A DNA stretch of 64,000 bases from NCBI GenBank assembly GCA_003576845.1, contig QEVJ01000003.1:1-64000 (forward strand). Reading direction: 5' to 3'. The notes under the pieces were generated by a model. The model made no database searches, was not told the origin of the DNA, and saw only the letters and a list, made by a program, of their open reading frames with translations. This document shows positions 7,956 through 16,841 of this stretch, piece by piece (position 1 is the stretch's first letter; every line of letters begins with the position of its first letter). The stretch is from Planctomycetota bacterium. Its GTDB lineage: Bacteria > Planctomycetota > Planctomycetia > Pirellulales > PLA5. Both the position numbers and the translations under genes were made by a program.

Positions 7956-8156
7956 GGCGTTCTATAGGCCGCTGATCCTCGAAAAATGACAAAAACCCGC
8001 CGCTGGTACGGGAATTGCTCGCACAGAAAACTGGCATTGGGTCGATTCGCCGGAATTCGGTATGATTCGCCGCACGGAACCGTTGCATTCGACTTGCGAC
8101 CCGCGCAAAAATGAAGGGACCGGCCGGTTTCCCGACCGATCCCCCGAAACAGTTGC

Positions 8157-8333
8157 TTATGATCGCCTGCCGATCGGCCAAGCTTTGTATCCGTAGTCGT
8201 GCGCGTCCAAAACCTTGCCGTTACGCAAAGTAATGAAGCGCACGAACTCCGGTGAGCCGCGGCCGTTGGCCGAAGACGCATTGCGTGTGCCGCTTTGCGC
8301 CTTCCTTTGCTGTTTCTTACCGTCTTTTCCCAT
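8157..8333 (-). CDS. small basic protein, 58 residues, unknown function
   Basis: This minus-strand frame starts at ATG 8333 with an AGAGG ribosome-binding site about 7 bases upstream and ends TAA at 8157-8159. The N-terminal half is Lys/Gln/Arg/Ser-rich (MGKDGKKQQRKAQSG) and the C-terminal half looks like a small folded beta element (FVRFITLRNGKVLDAHDYGYKAWPIG). That tail, with alternating hydrophobic residues and conserved-looking Gly, Tyr and Trp, argues for a real gene. No family is recognised. It is the only minus-strand gene seen in this part of the element. Confidence 0.58.
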   Translation of the reverse strand: MGKDGKKQQRKAQSGTRNASSANGRGSPEFVRFITLRNGKVLDAHDYGYKAWPIGRRS

Positions 8334-8472
8334 AACAACACCTCTAAAAAGAACGAGTATGCTCCAATTCTGGTGGCGGAACCCGCTTTACGCGGTTCCC
8401 TGTTCCGCCATCAAGGCTGGCGCACTACGCCGACGCAAATTCTGCCACAACTCTGCGAAAACACCAATACCA

Positions 8473-8709
8473 ATGCGCGACAACATGGTCACTTTGCGAC
8501 CCGCATACGCCTGGGATTGCGAAGAATGCGGTCGCGAGAATTTTTCTCGCAGCTTGATCCCAGAGTTTTCCGAAGAGGATTTGCAGGAACTTCGCGACGA
8601 ACACGGCGTCCAACCGTGGGAAACAGGGGCGTTCGTATCAATGCCGGAAAGCGTTAAATGTCCGCACTGCGGTGCGGTTTTCGGAACCCGACACTTGAAA
8701 GACGCCTGA
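8473..8709 (+). CDS. small zinc-ribbon protein
   Basis: The 78-residue product has two CxxC knuckles, CEECGREN near residue 16 and CPHCGAVF near residue 63, separated by an acidic helix (EFSEEDLQELRDEHG). This is a classic zinc-ribbon arrangement that could bind DNA, RNA or protein. Starts are possible at ATG 8473 or ATG 8485; the longer open frame back to 8215 is not protein-like. It is the last gene before the attachment-site end of the element and is followed by a strong terminator. The exact function is unknown. Confidence 0.6.
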   Translation: MRDNMVTLRPAYAWDCEECGRENFSRSLIPEFSEEDLQELRDEHGVQPWETGAFVSMPESVKCPHCGAVFGTRHLKDA

Positions 8710-8804
8710 CTCGTGGTAGACTTTCCACACCGGAGGTTCCCATACCCTCTGGAAAGAACGGGCGGTTGCGGTCAAACAGCAACCTGTCGTCCGTGATAGT
8801 ACAG

Positions 8805-8840
8805 AAAAGGCCCCGCTTTTCCCGGCGGGGCCTTTTCGTT
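8805..8840. terminator. bidirectional intrinsic terminator
   Basis: AAAAGGCCCCGC (8805-8816) pairs with GCGGGGCCTTTT (8825-8836) over 12 bp with an 8-base loop. A-tract and T-tract flank it, so it can terminate in both directions. It closes the small-gene cluster 96 bases after the zinc-ribbon stop. Confidence 0.8.
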
Positions 8841-9012
8841 TGGTGGAAAAAGTGTTCGTAGCTTGAAGCGAGCGCAAATTGCGGCCAAAAGCACCGCGAG
8901 AAATGCGAGTGCGCTGCGGCGGCCACCGCCTGTCCGGCGTGCAAGGTACGGCAAAGCTCAGCCCTGCCCCAGCCGGCCGGGAGAGGCCCGGAAAGCTGCC
9001 CGATTCAGGCAC

Positions 9013-9061
9013 AAAACGGTACAAAAAACGGTACAAGCTCGCCGACTTGAAAACGGTACAA
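9013..9061 (+). repeat. three copies of AAAACGGTACAA near the attachment site
   Basis: The 12-mer occurs at 9013-9024 and 9025-9036 in perfect tandem and again at 9050-9061. It lies 64-112 bases inside the element end marked by the tRNA gene. This is the expected place for integrase arm-type or excisionase binding sites. No gene is seen in 8841-9124. Confidence 0.55.
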
Positions 9062-9118
9062 GATCGGCTAAACTGCTGTCGTTCTAAGTCCTTTGCTGGC
9101 GAGAACTTGTATCGCTCA

Positions 9119-9199
<81 letters not shown>

Positions 9200-9920
9200 A
9201 GCTGTAAACATTTCTCTAGCAAGGACTTGAGCCGAACGCGAGTGTAAAGCAGCACGGCGGATTCGGCAAGCGTTCCGCCGACGGCGGCTCTGGCAGATCG
9301 CACGCCAAACGCGCGTGTTATCCGCGAGTTGCGCACGCGGGTGCGAGCTTCTTTAACACACACAAATATTCTACGGCCGCGGTTCGGTTGCGGCAATTCG
9401 GGCAGCGGCTCGCCACGCGCGAAACTGCGAAGTTTCAGCAAATATACCCTACCCAGCCATGAGTGACGCGTTTTCGAAGGTCTGAAAGCGGAGGGTCATT
9501 CGGGAAGCCAGGGACGATTGGTGAGTGGTGAAGCGTCTGCGAGTGCTGGACATGGCGTTTTGCTCCGGTCAATATTTGAGAAAGCTGGACGGACCAAGAT
9601 TCCAATTTCATCTGAGGCAGGACAAAACGTCCAAGAGAACCGCTGGCGTCGCCGAAGCTGCGCACCGCGCCCGCAAGCCACGCTCCGGGGTTGCCGGCGT
9701 ACGTTCCCATGTTCGGGCGAAGCAATTGCGGACTGAAGTCCGCGTCGAAACCTGGTTTTACGGGAAACGGGCACGCGAGGAGACCGGCTGCTGGCCCCGT
9801 TAAGCCGCGCGACGCTGCATTCTGATAGAATCATGCAGCGTCGGATCTTGGGGCTGCGACGGCTGTCCGTCGCGACCCGACGACCCTGCCATCGCACTTC
9901 GAACCGGGGGCCGCATTCGT
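9200..9920. other. gap without a supported gene
   Basis: No frame here has protein-like composition with a credible start; the open frames are Arg/Ser/Pro-rich and overlap on both strands. The stretch separates the tRNA/element boundary from the first chromosomal gene and may contain degraded sequence. Confidence 0.4.
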
Positions 9921-11324
9921 ATGAAGCCGTTCCACGACCACAATCCGCCGGCCCGTCAAATCGGCCGAATATTCAACATCAACCGTCGCCGTTTCCTGCA
10001 GACGGCATCGGCTGGATTGGCGCTTTCCGCGTTGGGCGCCGACGGCGCCGACCTCGTCAACGCAAAGCCCAAGCGCGTCGGTCTTATCGGGGCCGGCTGG
10101 TACGGCAAGAGCGACTTGTGGCGGTTGATTCAAGTCGCGCCGGTCGAGGTCGTTTCGATTTGCGATCCGGACCAGCGCATGCTGTCTGGCGCGGTGGAAA
10201 TCGCCAGCGAGCGGCAGAAATCGAAAACGAAGCCGCGAACGTATTCCGACTATCGCAAGCTGCTGGCCGAAAAAGACCTGGACATCGTTCTCGTCGGCTC
10301 GCCGGACCATTGGCACGCCTTGCACGCGATCGCGGCGATCGAAGCGGGCGCGGACGTGTACTTGCAAAAACCGATCAGCGTGGACGTGCTCGAGGGGGAG
10401 GCGATTCTCGCCGCCGCGCGCAAGCACCGGCGCGTCGTTCAGATCGGCACACAACGCAAAAGCACGCCGCATTTGATCGACGCGAAAAAGCAGGTCGTCG
10501 ATGCGGGCTTGCTCGGCAAGATCGGCCACGTGGACATGTGCTGTTACTTCCACATGCGGGCGAACGGCAACCCGCCCGTCGAGCCTGTGCCGGACTTTCT
10601 CGATTACGAAATGTGGACCGGCCCCGCACCGCTACGGCCGTACGACGGTTTGCCGCACAAACGCTGGTGGCGGACGTTCATGGAGTACGGCAACGGGATC
10701 GTCGGCGACATGTGCGTGCACATGCTCGACACGGTGCGCTGGATGCTCGGGCTTGGCTGGCCGACGCGAATCGCGTCTGCCGGCGGAATCTTCGTGCAGA
10801 AGGAAGGCAAATCGAACATCACGGACACGCAGACGGCGACGTTCGAGTACGACGGCCTCACCGCCGCGTGGCAGCATCGCACTTGGGGCGCGCCAACTGA
10901 TCCGGACTACCCGTGGGCGCTGTTCATTCACGGCGAAAAGGGCGTGCTCAAAGCCAGCACGATGCGGGCCGATTTTATTCCGCACGACAAGCGGGCCAAG
11001 CCGGTGCACTTCGAGTGCCTGTTCGAGCGCGAGCAATTCCCCGAAGACGTAACGGAGGCCGACATCGAGCTCAACGCGGCGCCGGCCACGCGGCGGCACA
11101 TGCTCGATTTTCTCGCGGCCATCGAATCGCGCGGCCGTCCGATCGCGGACGTGGAGCAGGGCCACATCTCGACGGCCAGTTGCATTTTGGCGAACGTTGC
11201 GATGCAGGTCGGAAGGGCGTTGCGTTACGACCCGCAAAAGCACGAGGTGATAGACGACCCGGAGGCAACGAAGTTGCTCGGCCGCGCGTACCGCAAGCCG
11301 TGGCAACGGCCCGGCCTGGCGTAG
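9921..11324 (+). CDS. Gfo/Idh/MocA-family oxidoreductase, TAT-exported
   Basis: The 467-residue protein begins with a twin-arginine signal (N-R22-R23-R-F-L with a following hydrophobic run ASAGLALSALGA), so it is probably exported folded with its cofactor. The Rossmann nucleotide-binding motif VGLIGAGWYGK follows at about residue 53. The conserved Gfo/Idh/MocA lysine is in YLQKPIS, and the C-terminal half has the family's beta-sheet substrate domain. Such enzymes oxidise or reduce sugars and inositols with a tightly held NAD(P); planctomycetes carry many. The substrate is unknown. It is followed on the opposite strand by an esterase gene. No Shine-Dalgarno is evident; the start is fixed by the signal peptide. 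Confidence 0.88.
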   Translation: MKPFHDHNPPARQIGRIFNINRRRFLQTASAGLALSALGADGADLVNAKPKRVGLIGAGWYGKSDLWRLIQVAPVEVVSICDPDQRMLSGAVEIASERQKSKTKPRTYSDYRKLLAEKDLDIVLVGSPDHWHALHAIAAIEAGADVYLQKPISVDVLEGEAILAAARKHRRVVQIGTQRKSTPHLIDAKKQVVDAGLLGKIGHVDMCCYFHMRANGNPPVEPVPDFLDYEMWTGPAPLRPYDGLPHKRWWRTFMEYGNGIVGDMCVHMLDTVRWMLGLGWPTRIASAGGIFVQKEGKSNITDTQTATFEYDGLTAAWQHRTWGAPTDPDYPWALFIHGEKGVLKASTMRADFIPHDKRAKPVHFECLFEREQFPEDVTEADIELNAAPATRRHMLDFLAAIESRGRPIADVEQGHISTASCILANVAMQVGRALRYDPQKHEVIDDPEATKLLGRAYRKPWQRPGLA

Positions 11325-11390
11325 GTTTGCATACTATTGAGGGGACGCGGAAAGGACGGCTCCACGAGCGGGCCTGGGCGAGTACAACGC

Positions 11391-12704
11391 TTACGAGCGG
11401 GGCGTTCCCAGCAGCGCGATCAGGCCTCGCCCTAACGACACGCGCCAATTCACGTGATCGTGTCCGCCGTTGTATTCCTCGTAGATCACGGCGTTTCCTT
11501 TCGTCCGCAAAACGTCGCGCAGGCGATGGTTATTCCCGACCATCGATGGCGACTCGAACCGGCCGACTTCGAGATAATAGCGAACGGTCGTCGCTTCGCT
11601 TTCGGCCACGCGGCCTGGGAACCAGCCCTGGCCTTGTGGGGCTTGTGCCTTGTCGGGCCGCGGACGCCAGAATGCGCCGGACTGCGACAGCACGTTGCCG
11701 AACACCTTCGGCCGTTCGTGGGCGGCGTAGGCCGCCGTCAGCCCGCCGAGGCTCATTCCGCCGGCTAACGTCGTTTCGGGCGTCACGTTCAGGTCGAGTT
11801 TCTTAACCGCCCACGGCACAAGCTCGTCCGCTACGAACGCCACGAACGCATCGGAGAACACGAGGTCGCGGCCGCGCGTGCGTTGCGCGTCAACCAGGAT
11901 GGCGACGGTCGGCGGGATTCTCTTTTCGGCAATCAGGTTGTCGAGTATGGCCGGCAGATTCATCAGTTTTTCGCACTCGTCGCCGTCGAAGAACACGGCC
12001 AGAGCGTGCGGCGTGCGGGAATCGAACTCAGGCGGCACATAGATCGTCGCCTTCCGCGATTCGGCCAGCGCTTTGCTTTCGAGCGACAGCCGTTCGACGC
12101 GCCCCTTCGCCGCCGATTCCTGCGCCACGTGCCACGCATCCTTCGGCGCGTCGGGCAATTCGACCACCGGTCCGCCGTTGAACTGATTGGCGTTGAGCGG
12201 ATCGTTCGGATACTCTTCGACGAGCACGTATTCTGTTGAACCGTCGGCCGCGCGGCGTTCGACGCGGCGGTTCACGATCAGGCCATACACGTATCGCGCG
12301 TCCTTGGGGACCGGCTCGCTGCGATACCAAACGTCCGTGTCGCGCAGCCGAGCGAACGGTTCGCGCGAAGCGGCATACGGCCCGCCGCGGGCTTCGACCC
12401 GCTCCGTTGTTGCGTCGCCGCGCCAGAGGTACGTTACGAGAAGGCGTTTGTCGTCGCCGGGAATCTCCTCAACCAACGGGCACCGATTTTTGGCGGCCTT
12501 CCAGAACCGGTCGAGCGCCGCGGTCTTGTCGGCGGCAATCTCTTGGTCGAGCGCCCGAATGCGCGGACTGGCGATTTGCGGTTTCTCCGCCGCCATCCCC
12601 GCCGTTGCGGATGCAAGCAAGACGACGCACAGCAATCGCGCGCTTGACGACAACGTTGCCGTCAAGCTTCCGCGTGACAGAAAGCCGCGGCAGGATTCAA
12701 GGTT
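11391..12704 (-). CDS. exported esterase, enterochelin-esterase-like alpha/beta hydrolase
   Basis: About 437 residues with an N-terminal signal sequence (hydrophobic run SARLLCVVLLASATAGMAA). The C-terminal half is an alpha/beta hydrolase of the Fes/IroE (esterase D) type: nucleophile Ser in GGMSLGG, a preceding strand VAILVDAQ and the likely catalytic His in GGHDHVNW near the end. The N-terminal half (about residues 60-190) matches the accessory immunoglobulin-like domain seen in enterochelin esterases. In planctomycetes these often act on plant or algal esters rather than siderophores. The ATG at 12704 is preferred; an upstream ATG at 12734 is in frame. It lies 165 bases downstream of the SDR gene and could be the last member of that minus-strand unit. 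Confidence 0.78.
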   Translation of the reverse strand, partial: NLESCRGFLSRGSLTATLSSSARLLCVVLLASATAGMAAEKPQIASPRIRALDQEIAADKTAALDRFWKAAKNRCPLVEEIPGDDKRLLVTYLWRGDATTERVEARGGPYAASREPFARLRDTDVWYRSEPVPKDARYVYGLIVNRRVERRAADGSTEYVLVEEYPNDPLNANQFNGGPVVELPDAPKDAWHVAQESAAKGRVERLSLESKALAESRKATIYVPPEFDSRTPHALAVFFDGDECEKLMNLPAILDNLIAEKRIPPTVAILVDAQRTRGRDLVFSDAFVAFVADELVPWAVKKLDLNVTPETTLAGGMSLGGLTAAYAAHERPKVFGNVLSQSGAFWRPRPDKAQAPQGQGWFPGRVAESEATTVRYYLEVGRFESPSMVGNNHRLRDVLRTKGNAVIYEEYNGGHDHVNWRVSLGRGLIALLGTPRS

Positions 12705-12868
12705 CATGAGAGACCTGTTGATTCGAGAGCACACATTCGCTCGCGTTTGAGACCAGACGCTGCGCGGCGGTCTCGCGGGAATCTGGACCGTTCAACGTTA
12801 TCGCTGACGCCGATCGGTCGATCGTGATTTCGTCATGGTGCTCGATGCACAGCCGCTTTCCAGGAGGT

Positions 12869-13654
12869 TCACCAACTAGGAAGCGGAGTTTGCATTCCGC
12901 CCTTGACCCAGAGGAACTTACCGGTATGCGTTGGGTCAGGATCGCGTAGGATTTCGAGAACGAGATCAACGGCTTTTTGCGGATCGTCGCCGCCGGTTTC
13001 GCCGACGTTCTCCGCCCATTGGCGATAGCCGGCCGCGACTTCGCCGAGTTGTTGCGACTCGTCGCGGATGCCGGCCCACATGGCCGTTTTCACTTCGCCC
13101 GGGTGAATCACGTTGGCGGTGACGCCGGAACCGGCAAGTTCGGCCGCGAGGTGACGGGTGAACTGATTGAGCGCGACCTTGCTCGTGCCGTAGGCGCTGT
13201 TGAGCGGACCCGGCGTGTGCAGCGACGCGGCCGAACTGAAATTGACGATCCGGCCCCATCCGGCCGACAGCATATCGCTTGCGAATGCACGGCACGTGAG
13301 GTATGGGCCGATCAGGTTGATCGCGATCGTTTCGATCCATGCTGCGGGGTCGCTATCGGCAACGAGGCGAATGGGACCGAAGATTCCCGCGGCGTTGACG
13401 AGGATCGTCGCGGGCCCGAGCTCGGCGCGCGTGCGACGCGCGAGTTCATCGACGGCGCCGGCATTGGAAACGTCGAGCGGCAGGGCGATGGCTCGGGCGC
13501 CCGTGGCTCGGATTCGCTCGACGGTTGCTTCGACCTGCGACGGCGTGCGTGCAACGACAGCCACGCTCGCGCCGGCCTGGGCTAGCGCGACGGCTACGCG
13601 CTGCCCCAGGCCGCGTCCCGCGCCGGTTACGACGCCCACCTTGCCTGTCAACAC
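12869..13654 (-). CDS. short-chain dehydrogenase/reductase
   Basis: About 261 residues with the classical SDR signatures: the NAD(P)-binding glycine motif TGAGRGLG near the N-terminus, NAAG, the catalytic Ser in NFSSAAS and YxxxK as YGTSK. The GTG at 13654 follows an AGGA site, and the motif then sits at the usual distance from the start; the frame extends to a TTG at 13696. Being close to L-rhamnose mutarotase and an aldolase of the 2-keto-3-deoxy-sugar-acid type, it may oxidise a sugar such as L-rhamnose or L-fucose to the lactone, but substrate specificity cannot be read from the motifs. Confidence 0.85.
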   Translation of the reverse strand: MLTGKVGVVTGAGRGLGQRVAVALAQAGASVAVVARTPSQVEATVERIRATGARAIALPLDVSNAGAVDELARRTRAELGPATILVNAAGIFGPIRLVADSDPAAWIETIAINLIGPYLTCRAFASDMLSAGWGRIVNFSSAASLHTPGPLNSAYGTSKVALNQFTRHLAAELAGSGVTANVIHPGEVKTAMWAGIRDESQQLGEVAAGYRQWAENVGETGGDDPQKAVDLVLEILRDPDPTHTGKFLWVKGGMQTPLPSW

Positions 13655-13788
13655 ATCCGTCCTGTTCCGCGCGCCCTGCACGATTAACGCTCCCAATCTT
13701 CGGTTCCTGGGAAGATTCTTTGCGGATCATGAAAGCGCGAAATCACGAAAGAGCAAGAGCGTGGAATCGCTTGGGCGATTGGCTCGCG

Positions 13789-14121
13789 TCATCCGGCGGC
13801 CTTGGTTTCCAGGTGAAAGATCTCCGTCAACTCGCCGGCGTCGACGATTCCGTCTACGGTGAGGAACATGAGCGGCTCCATCAGTTCGGCCCACTTGCGG
13901 TGAACCTCGGAGTTCCAGAGCCGCATCCAGGCGCCTTCGTCTTGGATTTCGGAGTAGAGAAACAGCGTGTTGCCGCTGCGAAAGGTCGAGATCGACGCGA
14001 TGCCGCACTTTTCGATCTCTTCGACCAGAGCGGGCCATTTGACGGCGATCGTGTCGTGGTGATCCTTATACTCATCGAATGCCCCATCCTTGAGCCGCAT
14101 GGTGAATGCCCGGCGAATCAT
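13789..14121 (-). CDS. rhaM: L-rhamnose mutarotase
   Basis: The 110-residue protein has the length and conserved features of RhaM (DUF718): an N-terminal MIRRAFTMRLKDGAFDEYKDHH with the His that takes part in catalysis, the strand ISTFRSGNTLFLYSEIQD, a central W-containing helix and a C-terminal FHLETK. It interconverts alpha and beta anomers of L-rhamnose (family members can accept related 6-deoxy sugars). It sits between the SDR gene (93 bases) and the GntR-type regulator (99 bases), all on the minus strand, which supports a deoxy-sugar catabolic function for the region. Confidence 0.88.
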   Translation of the reverse strand: MIRRAFTMRLKDGAFDEYKDHHDTIAVKWPALVEEIEKCGIASISTFRSGNTLFLYSEIQDEGAWMRLWNSEVHRKWAELMEPLMFLTVDGIVDAGELTEIFHLETKAAG

Positions 14122-14220
14122 GGCGTGTGCCTGCGTGAATGGAGGAGATGGTAAGCGTTCTCGGCAAGCGGCGAGACGCGATTGGATCGTCGGGCAACGT
14201 CCGAAGGACGAATTTCGGGG

Positions 14221-14949
14221 TCAGGCGGTCATACCTTCCGGGCAGTTGCGAACACGCGACAGCAAGGACTCGTAAGCCATGCCCAAATGGCCTCGCATCG
14301 CGTCGCGGGCCTTGTCGGGACGTCCTTCGACGAGGGCCTGATAGATTTCAGCGTGCGAGCGATCGGTTCGGGTTCGCCGCTCCGGCGTCCACGGCAGTCG
14401 CACGAGGTAGGGCCTGAGTAGTCCGAGCATCGCCTGGAGCATCATCGAGAGTACGGAGTTTCCGGCGATTGCGGCGATGGCCAGATGGAACCGGACGTCT
14501 GCTTCGACGAAATCGATGCTGCGGTCGGCGGCCGCCGCGCCGACCATCGCGTCGAGGGCCTCGCGGACGGGGAGCAGGTCTTCAAGCCGCCGCCGTTGAG
14601 CCGCCATCGACGCCAGCTCGACTTCGACGAGTTGCCGCGCTTCGAGGAGATGAAACAGATTGTGGTCGGTCTGAAGCAGCGACGCTTCGAGGGTGGTCGA
14701 AAGGGCTTCGACGAGCGGACCGTAGTTGAGCGATTGCACGAACGCGCCGGACCGCGGCCGGATTTTCACAAGGCCCATCGTTTGGGCCTGCATCATCGCG
14801 TCGCGAACGGCGTTCGTTCCGACGGCGAGTTTGTTCGCCAGACTGCGTATCGACGGCAAGCGGTCGCCGACCGTTAGTCCTTCGGCACGAATCTGCTGGA
14901 TCAGATCGCGAACGAGTTGCTGGTTTTTGTCCGCAGCGGCTTGGGGCAT
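14221..14949 (-). CDS. FadR/GntR-family transcriptional regulator
   Basis: About 242 residues from ATG 14949: an N-terminal winged helix of the GntR type (LIQQIRAEGLTVGDRLPSIR and the recognition helix LAVGTNAVRDAMMQAQTMG) and a C-terminal all-helical FCD domain with the metal-binding pattern (DVRFHLAIAAIAGN, later HAEIYQALVEG and a final RGHLGMAYESLL). FCD-GntR proteins usually repress sugar-acid or organic-acid catabolic genes and are released by a pathway intermediate. Its position, divergent from the aldolase-cupin gene across about 220 bases that hold two promoters and a palindrome, points to control of both arms. In-frame TTG (15039) and GTG (14997) starts also exist, but the TTG lies in the -35 of its own predicted promoter. 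Confidence 0.9.
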   Translation of the reverse strand: MPQAAADKNQQLVRDLIQQIRAEGLTVGDRLPSIRSLANKLAVGTNAVRDAMMQAQTMGLVKIRPRSGAFVQSLNYGPLVEALSTTLEASLLQTDHNLFHLLEARQLVEVELASMAAQRRRLEDLLPVREALDAMVGAAAADRSIDFVEADVRFHLAIAAIAGNSVLSMMLQAMLGLLRPYLVRLPWTPERRTRTDRSHAEIYQALVEGRPDKARDAMRGHLGMAYESLLSRVRNCPEGMTA

Positions 14950-15010
14950 GGCGCGGCTTTCGTCGATCGAGGAACGCGCGGATCGGCTGACAATCACATT
15001 GTTCGCTCTT

Positions 15011-15039
15011 GTTCTAGATTGCGGCCGTTTACGTGTCAA
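15011..15039 (-). promoter_or_regulatory. sigma-70-type promoter for the gntR-family gene
   Basis: On the minus strand TTGACA (15039-15034) is followed after exactly 17 bases by TAGAAC (15016-15011). The perfect -35 and 4/6 -10 give a start near 15005, upstream of the GTG/ATG start choices. Confidence 0.55.
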
Positions 15040-15061
15040 GTAACTGGGCCGTTTGCCGAGG

Positions 15062-15089
15062 TTGACACGATAAATCGGCCATTTATACT
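15062..15089 (+). promoter_or_regulatory. sigma-70-type promoter for the aldolase operon
   Basis: TTGACA (15062-15067) and TATACT (15084-15089) are separated by 16 bases. It would drive the plus-strand catabolic genes starting at 15170. Confidence 0.62.
15071..15085. promoter_or_regulatory. candidate operator palindrome
   Basis: TAAATCGGCCATTTA is symmetric over 15 bases except the pair flanking its centre (positions 6 and 10). It fills the spacer and touches the -10 of the plus-strand promoter, the classic repressor position. The divergent FadR/GntR protein is the obvious candidate binder. Confidence 0.5.
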
Positions 15090-15169
15090 GACACGAGCCT
15101 TATGCATCACTGAACGATCAGCTTTGGTTCAGAAGTCGCATTTGCCGGAATTTGGCGGTAGTCCCCTCC

Positions 15170-16828
15170 ATGAACGCCGACGCGATCAAGAAACTGCGCG
15201 CCAAGCTCGCCGGGGATGAATGCGCCTATGGTCTGTGGGTGACGCTCGAATCGCCGAGCATTACGGAGATGGCGGTCGCCAGCGGCTTGGACTGGGTCGT
15301 GATCGACGCCGAGCACGGCCATCTCGACTGGGGCGATATCGTCGACCACCTCCGCGCGGCGGTTCGCAGCGACACCGTGGCGCTGGTGCGCGTGGCCGAG
15401 TTGAATCAGGGCCTCATCAAGCGAGTGCTCGACATCGGGGCCGATGGCGTGGTCGTGCCGTGGATCGAAACGGCCGACCAACTCCGCCAGGCCGTCGCGT
15501 TTGCTCGCTACCCGCCGGAAGGACGCCGCGGCATCGGGGCCGAACGGGCGACCTGCTGGGGACAGTGTTTTCCCGAGCACGTGCAAGAGGCCAACGACAA
15601 CGTGCTCGTCGTGCCGATCATCGAGTCGGTCGACGGCGGGCGGAACGTCGATAAGTTGCTGGATGTGCCCGGCGTTGAAATCTTCTTCTTCGGTCCTGCC
15701 GATTACTCTTCGACGGCGGGCTATGCGGGCCAGTGGGAAGGTCCGGGCGTTGCTGAGGCGATTCTCGCCGCACGGAAGAAGATCGGCGCGCGGGGGAAGC
15801 ACTGCGGAGTCGTCGCCACCGACAACGACAACCTCGCCGCGCGGAAGCAACAGGGCTTTCGCATGTTGGGCCTGGGCATGGACGCAGCGCTATTGATTCG
15901 TTCGCTTCGCGCGTCGCTGGCGAGCGTTCGCCGCGACCGCAAGATGACGCCGGGGTTCGCGCTCGAAAATGGTCCCGAAACGTCCGCCGCGCCGCTAGCG
16001 CGACCGCCGGAGTCGATGCGGCCCGATCGGCCGGAGGTGACGACCACGCCTGGGGCCGGCGTCAAGGCCGAGCTTTCGCCGGGCGTTGTATTCGAGTCGC
16101 TCGTGGGCGCTCAAGTCGGCGCCCGCGGTTTAACGACGGGCATCGTGACGTTCGGTCCCGGCGTGCGGCTGCCTTATCATCGGCACACGTTCGGTGAATC
16201 GATTACCTTGCTTGCCGGCATGGCGACCGTCGAAGTCGAAGGGCGGATGTACCACCTCGAACCGTTCGACAACGTCACGGTTCCGCGGGGTCTGGCCCAT
16301 TCGGCCGTGAATCGTTCAATGAACGAGCCGGCCCGGTTCCACATTGCGCTGGCAAGCGAGCAACCGCACCGGGAACTCGTGGACCGCTACTTTCCGCGGC
16401 GGCGGATGGCCGACGACAGCGACGGCACGTCCGGCGGCGAGCGCGTGACGCGATTCCGACGCGCGAAGACGTATTCGCCGGGGCCGAACGCGCAATTCGT
16501 CGACTACGCGAACCGCGAACTCGTAGCCGACATCGAAATGAGCGGCGGTTATGGCTTGTTTCAGCCCGGCGGGCGGTTGCCGGCCCACTTGCACGACTTC
16601 GACGAATCGATTTCGATTGTGCAGGGCCGCGCGACATGCGTCGTCGAGGGCCGGCGGCATACTTTATCGGACATGGCGACCGCCTTGCAACCGCGCGGGC
16701 GAGTACACTATTTCATCAACGAGTCGACGGCGCCGATGGCGATGATTTGGTTCTATGGCGGCCCGATGCCCGAGCGGTTGGTCGTCGACGAAGCATGCGC
16801 GACGGTAGCGGGAGATCCTTGGCGGTAA
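15170..16828 (+). CDS. fusion: HpcH/HpaI-type aldolase plus two cupin domains
   Basis: The 552-residue protein joins three domains. Residues about 1-255 are a class II aldolase of the HpcH/HpaI (RhmA, KDR aldolase) family: YGLWVTLESPSITEMA, WVVIDAEHGHLDW with the metal-site region, VRV, VPIIES and FGPADYSS are recognisable. Residues about 300-390 form a cupin (LPYHRHTFGESITLLAGMA), and about 450-540 a second cupin (LPAHLHDFDESISIVQGRA), each with the His/Glu pattern of motif 1. The aldolase would split a 2-keto-3-deoxy sugar acid to pyruvate and an aldehyde; the cupins may bind sugar or an intermediate, or be isomerases. I know of no standard protein with this three-domain order. A TTG at 15152 is in frame, but ATG 15170 suits the family N-terminus. 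Confidence 0.86.
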   Translation: MNADAIKKLRAKLAGDECAYGLWVTLESPSITEMAVASGLDWVVIDAEHGHLDWGDIVDHLRAAVRSDTVALVRVAELNQGLIKRVLDIGADGVVVPWIETADQLRQAVAFARYPPEGRRGIGAERATCWGQCFPEHVQEANDNVLVVPIIESVDGGRNVDKLLDVPGVEIFFFGPADYSSTAGYAGQWEGPGVAEAILAARKKIGARGKHCGVVATDNDNLAARKQQGFRMLGLGMDAALLIRSLRASLASVRRDRKMTPGFALENGPETSAAPLARPPESMRPDRPEVTTTPGAGVKAELSPGVVFESLVGAQVGARGLTTGIVTFGPGVRLPYHRHTFGESITLLAGMATVEVEGRMYHLEPFDNVTVPRGLAHSAVNRSMNEPARFHIALASEQPHRELVDRYFPRRRMADDSDGTSGGERVTRFRRAKTYSPGPNAQFVDYANRELVADIEMSGGYGLFQPGGRLPAHLHDFDESISIVQGRATCVVEGRRHTLSDMATALQPRGRVHYFINESTAPMAMIWFYGGPMPERLVVDEACATVAGDPWR

Positions 16829-16841
16829 CGGAGTGTTCGTC

